Positions 62,986 through 64,000 of a DNA stretch of 64,000 nt are shown here, one piece after another (position 1 is the first letter of the stretch; the number at the start of each line of letters is the position of its first letter). The position numbers were made by a program, and so were the translations under genes. The notes under the pieces were generated by a model. That model saw nothing but the letters and a program-made list of their open reading frames with translations. It was not told where the DNA came from and ran no database searches. This stretch comes from Enhydrobacter sp. (GTDB lineage: Bacteria > Pseudomonadota > Alphaproteobacteria > Reyranellales > Reyranellaceae): NCBI GenBank assembly GCA_025808875.1, contig CP075528.1, forward strand, positions 2,912,473 to 2,976,472, given 5' to 3'.

Positions 62986-64000
62986 TTCTGTTGCCTCAAT
63001 GCCAGTCCGAAGCGGCGATAGGCATAGCCCAGGCCGAGCAGCGCCGCACCCAGTCCGAGGAACGACAGGACCCGCAGCAGACCCTGCAGTCCCGCCATGT
63101 CGATCAGGAAGACCTTGGCGACGACGACGCAGACCAGCGCCATGCCGGCATGGCGCAACGCCGCCGCATCGCGCGCGAAGCCGAGCGCCAGCAGACCGAC
63201 GCCGAACAGCAGCCAGACGATGGAATAGGCATAGAGCTCCAGTCCCGTCGCGCCGAGCCCGGGCCGGTGGAAGCCCGGATCGAAGAGATGCCGCACTTCC
63301 ATGGAGAGATAGACGAAGATCAGAACGCCGGCGGCGATCTCGGCCAGCAGCAGAACGGCGCGATGCGCCTCCACGCCGTCCATCCAGTGCCGCGCCAGGC
63401 CCGCCAGCGCCGCCGGCACCGCATAGGCGAGCAGCAGCAGGTTGAGGATGGGCCAGGTACCGACGTCAGCCTCCTCGAGGATCGGGTTGAGGAACAGCAC
63501 CTGCGCGAGCAGCGCGGTGGCGAGCGCCAGCGCGCCCGACGCGCGCCACGCCCACAGCGCCACGGGGTCACGCCGCGACCGCGCCAGCCACAGCGCCGCC
63601 ACGGCGAAGCCGCCCCAGGCCAGCACGTGGCAGGTGCGCTCGGCGAAGCCCGCCGCGGGCGATGTCATGGAATCGTGCTGGAACAGGCTGCGCACCTCGA
63701 GCGTCGCCAGGACGAAGGCGAGCAGGCCGATGGCCGCCTCGACGGCGCGCACCAGGCGCAGGTCGCCGGTCGGCCGCAGGAACCGCAGCGCCATCAGCAA
63801 CGCCGCGATCGACAGGCCATAGCCCCACAGCATCCAGTTCAGTACCGGCGTGGTGCCGAGCGGATAGTCGAGCACCTCCGGGTTGAGCACGAAGCGCACC
63901 ACGACGGTGGCCAGCAGCGGCCAGCACATCAGGCGCATGGCGACGAGGCCGAGCCGCTGGGCGATGAAGGCGACCGCCGCGAGCTCGATCGCATAGGCCA
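62982..64000 (-). CDS. DUF2339 multi-pass membrane protein (partial, 5' end outside window)
   Basis: The frame is open from the right window edge to the stop at 62982, giving the last 338 residues of a large membrane protein with at least ten hydrophobic segments. 'GLLALGFARDAAALRHAGMA' and 'VFLIDMAGLQGLLRVLSFLG' are the characteristic end of DUF2339 proteins, which in other genomes reach 800-1000 residues. Function unknown, thought to be inner membrane. The 4-bp overlap with paaK suggests co-transcription, though the link is obscure. Confidence 0.85.
   Translation of the reverse strand, partial: AYAIELAAVAFIAQRLGLVAMRLMCWPLLATVVVRFVLNPEVLDYPLGTTPVLNWMLWGYGLSIAALLMALRFLRPTGDLRLVRAVEAAIGLLAFVLATLEVRSLFQHDSMTSPAAGFAERTCHVLAWGGFAVAALWLARSRRDPVALWAWRASGALALATALLAQVLFLNPILEEADVGTWPILNLLLLAYAVPAALAGLARHWMDGVEAHRAVLLLAEIAAGVLIFVYLSMEVRHLFDPGFHRPGLGATGLELYAYSIVWLLFGVGLLALGFARDAAALRHAGMALVCVVVAKVFLIDMAGLQGLLRVLSFLGLGAALLGLGYAYRRFGLALRQQK

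Overview
The window is GC-rich, gene-dense bacterial chromosome. It most likely comes from an alphaproteobacterium: it carries the PhyR/NepR/EcfG general stress response, GapR (DUF2312), DUF1244, a PE-LIG-POL type LigD, proteobacterial egtB-egtD and a solitary Bug-type receptor. A soil Rhodospirillales/Hyphomicrobiales relative (Reyranella- or Bradyrhizobium-like) would fit, but the genus is a guess. I recognise no rRNA, tRNA, CRISPR array, transposase or phage gene.

Layout. 1-7.2 kb (minus): an exopolysaccharide/O-antigen cluster running off the left edge, with ABC-2 permease, GT4 glycosyltransferase, asparagine-synthase-like amidotransferase, initiating phosphoglycosyltransferase, O-antigen ligase/polymerase and a membrane-anchored partner. 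7.2-18.8 kb: housekeeping and accessory enzymes (transglutaminase-like protein, amidohydrolases, amidase, class III cyclase, YcaQ-type glycosylase, LigD). 18.9-22.2 kb: ergothioneine genes egtD-egtB and a divergent unknown gene. 22.2-24.7 kb: small envelope and stress proteins, several very short. 24.7-32.3 kb: a general stress response locus with a hybrid kinase, an HWE-type kinase, phyR, two ECF sigma factors and nepR, and near-consensus EcfG-type promoters. 33.1-46.2 kb (minus): a complete Tad/Flp pilus locus (flp, cpaA-F, tadB, tadC, tadG- and tadE-like genes, tadD); the 54-residue pilin is easily missed. 46.2-49.5 kb: phospholipid genes (psd, pssA, a further CDP-alcohol transferase) and a LysM protein. 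49.6-57 kb: LOG protein, icd, DUF429, Bug receptor, gapR, DUF1244, N-formylglutamate amidohydrolase, glycerate kinase and a GFA-like protein. 57-61.7 kb: threonate/tetronate catabolic genes otnK-otnC-ltnD followed by pyruvate kinase. 61.7-64 kb: a phenylacetate-CoA ligase and a DUF2339 membrane protein cut by the right edge.

The most unusual signals are non-coding. A dispersed element of about 420 bp occurs twice, 40 kb apart and in opposite orientation (14018-14434 and 53683-54111). It holds triplets of a 9-bp unit (CGGAAANNN, CGGAAANNN, CGCAAANNN), conserved hairpins and a central part that differs between copies. The other is a run of five perfect hairpins in about 100 bp directly in front of otnK (56974-57076); its last hairpin contains the presumed ribosome binding site.

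Working together: the surface-polysaccharide genes and the Tad pilus suggest a surface-attached lifestyle. The stress locus, CsbD proteins, ergothioneine genes and LigD suggest strong desiccation/oxidative stress tolerance. The sugar-acid, aromatic and Bug-receptor genes point to use of plant- or soil-derived organic acids.
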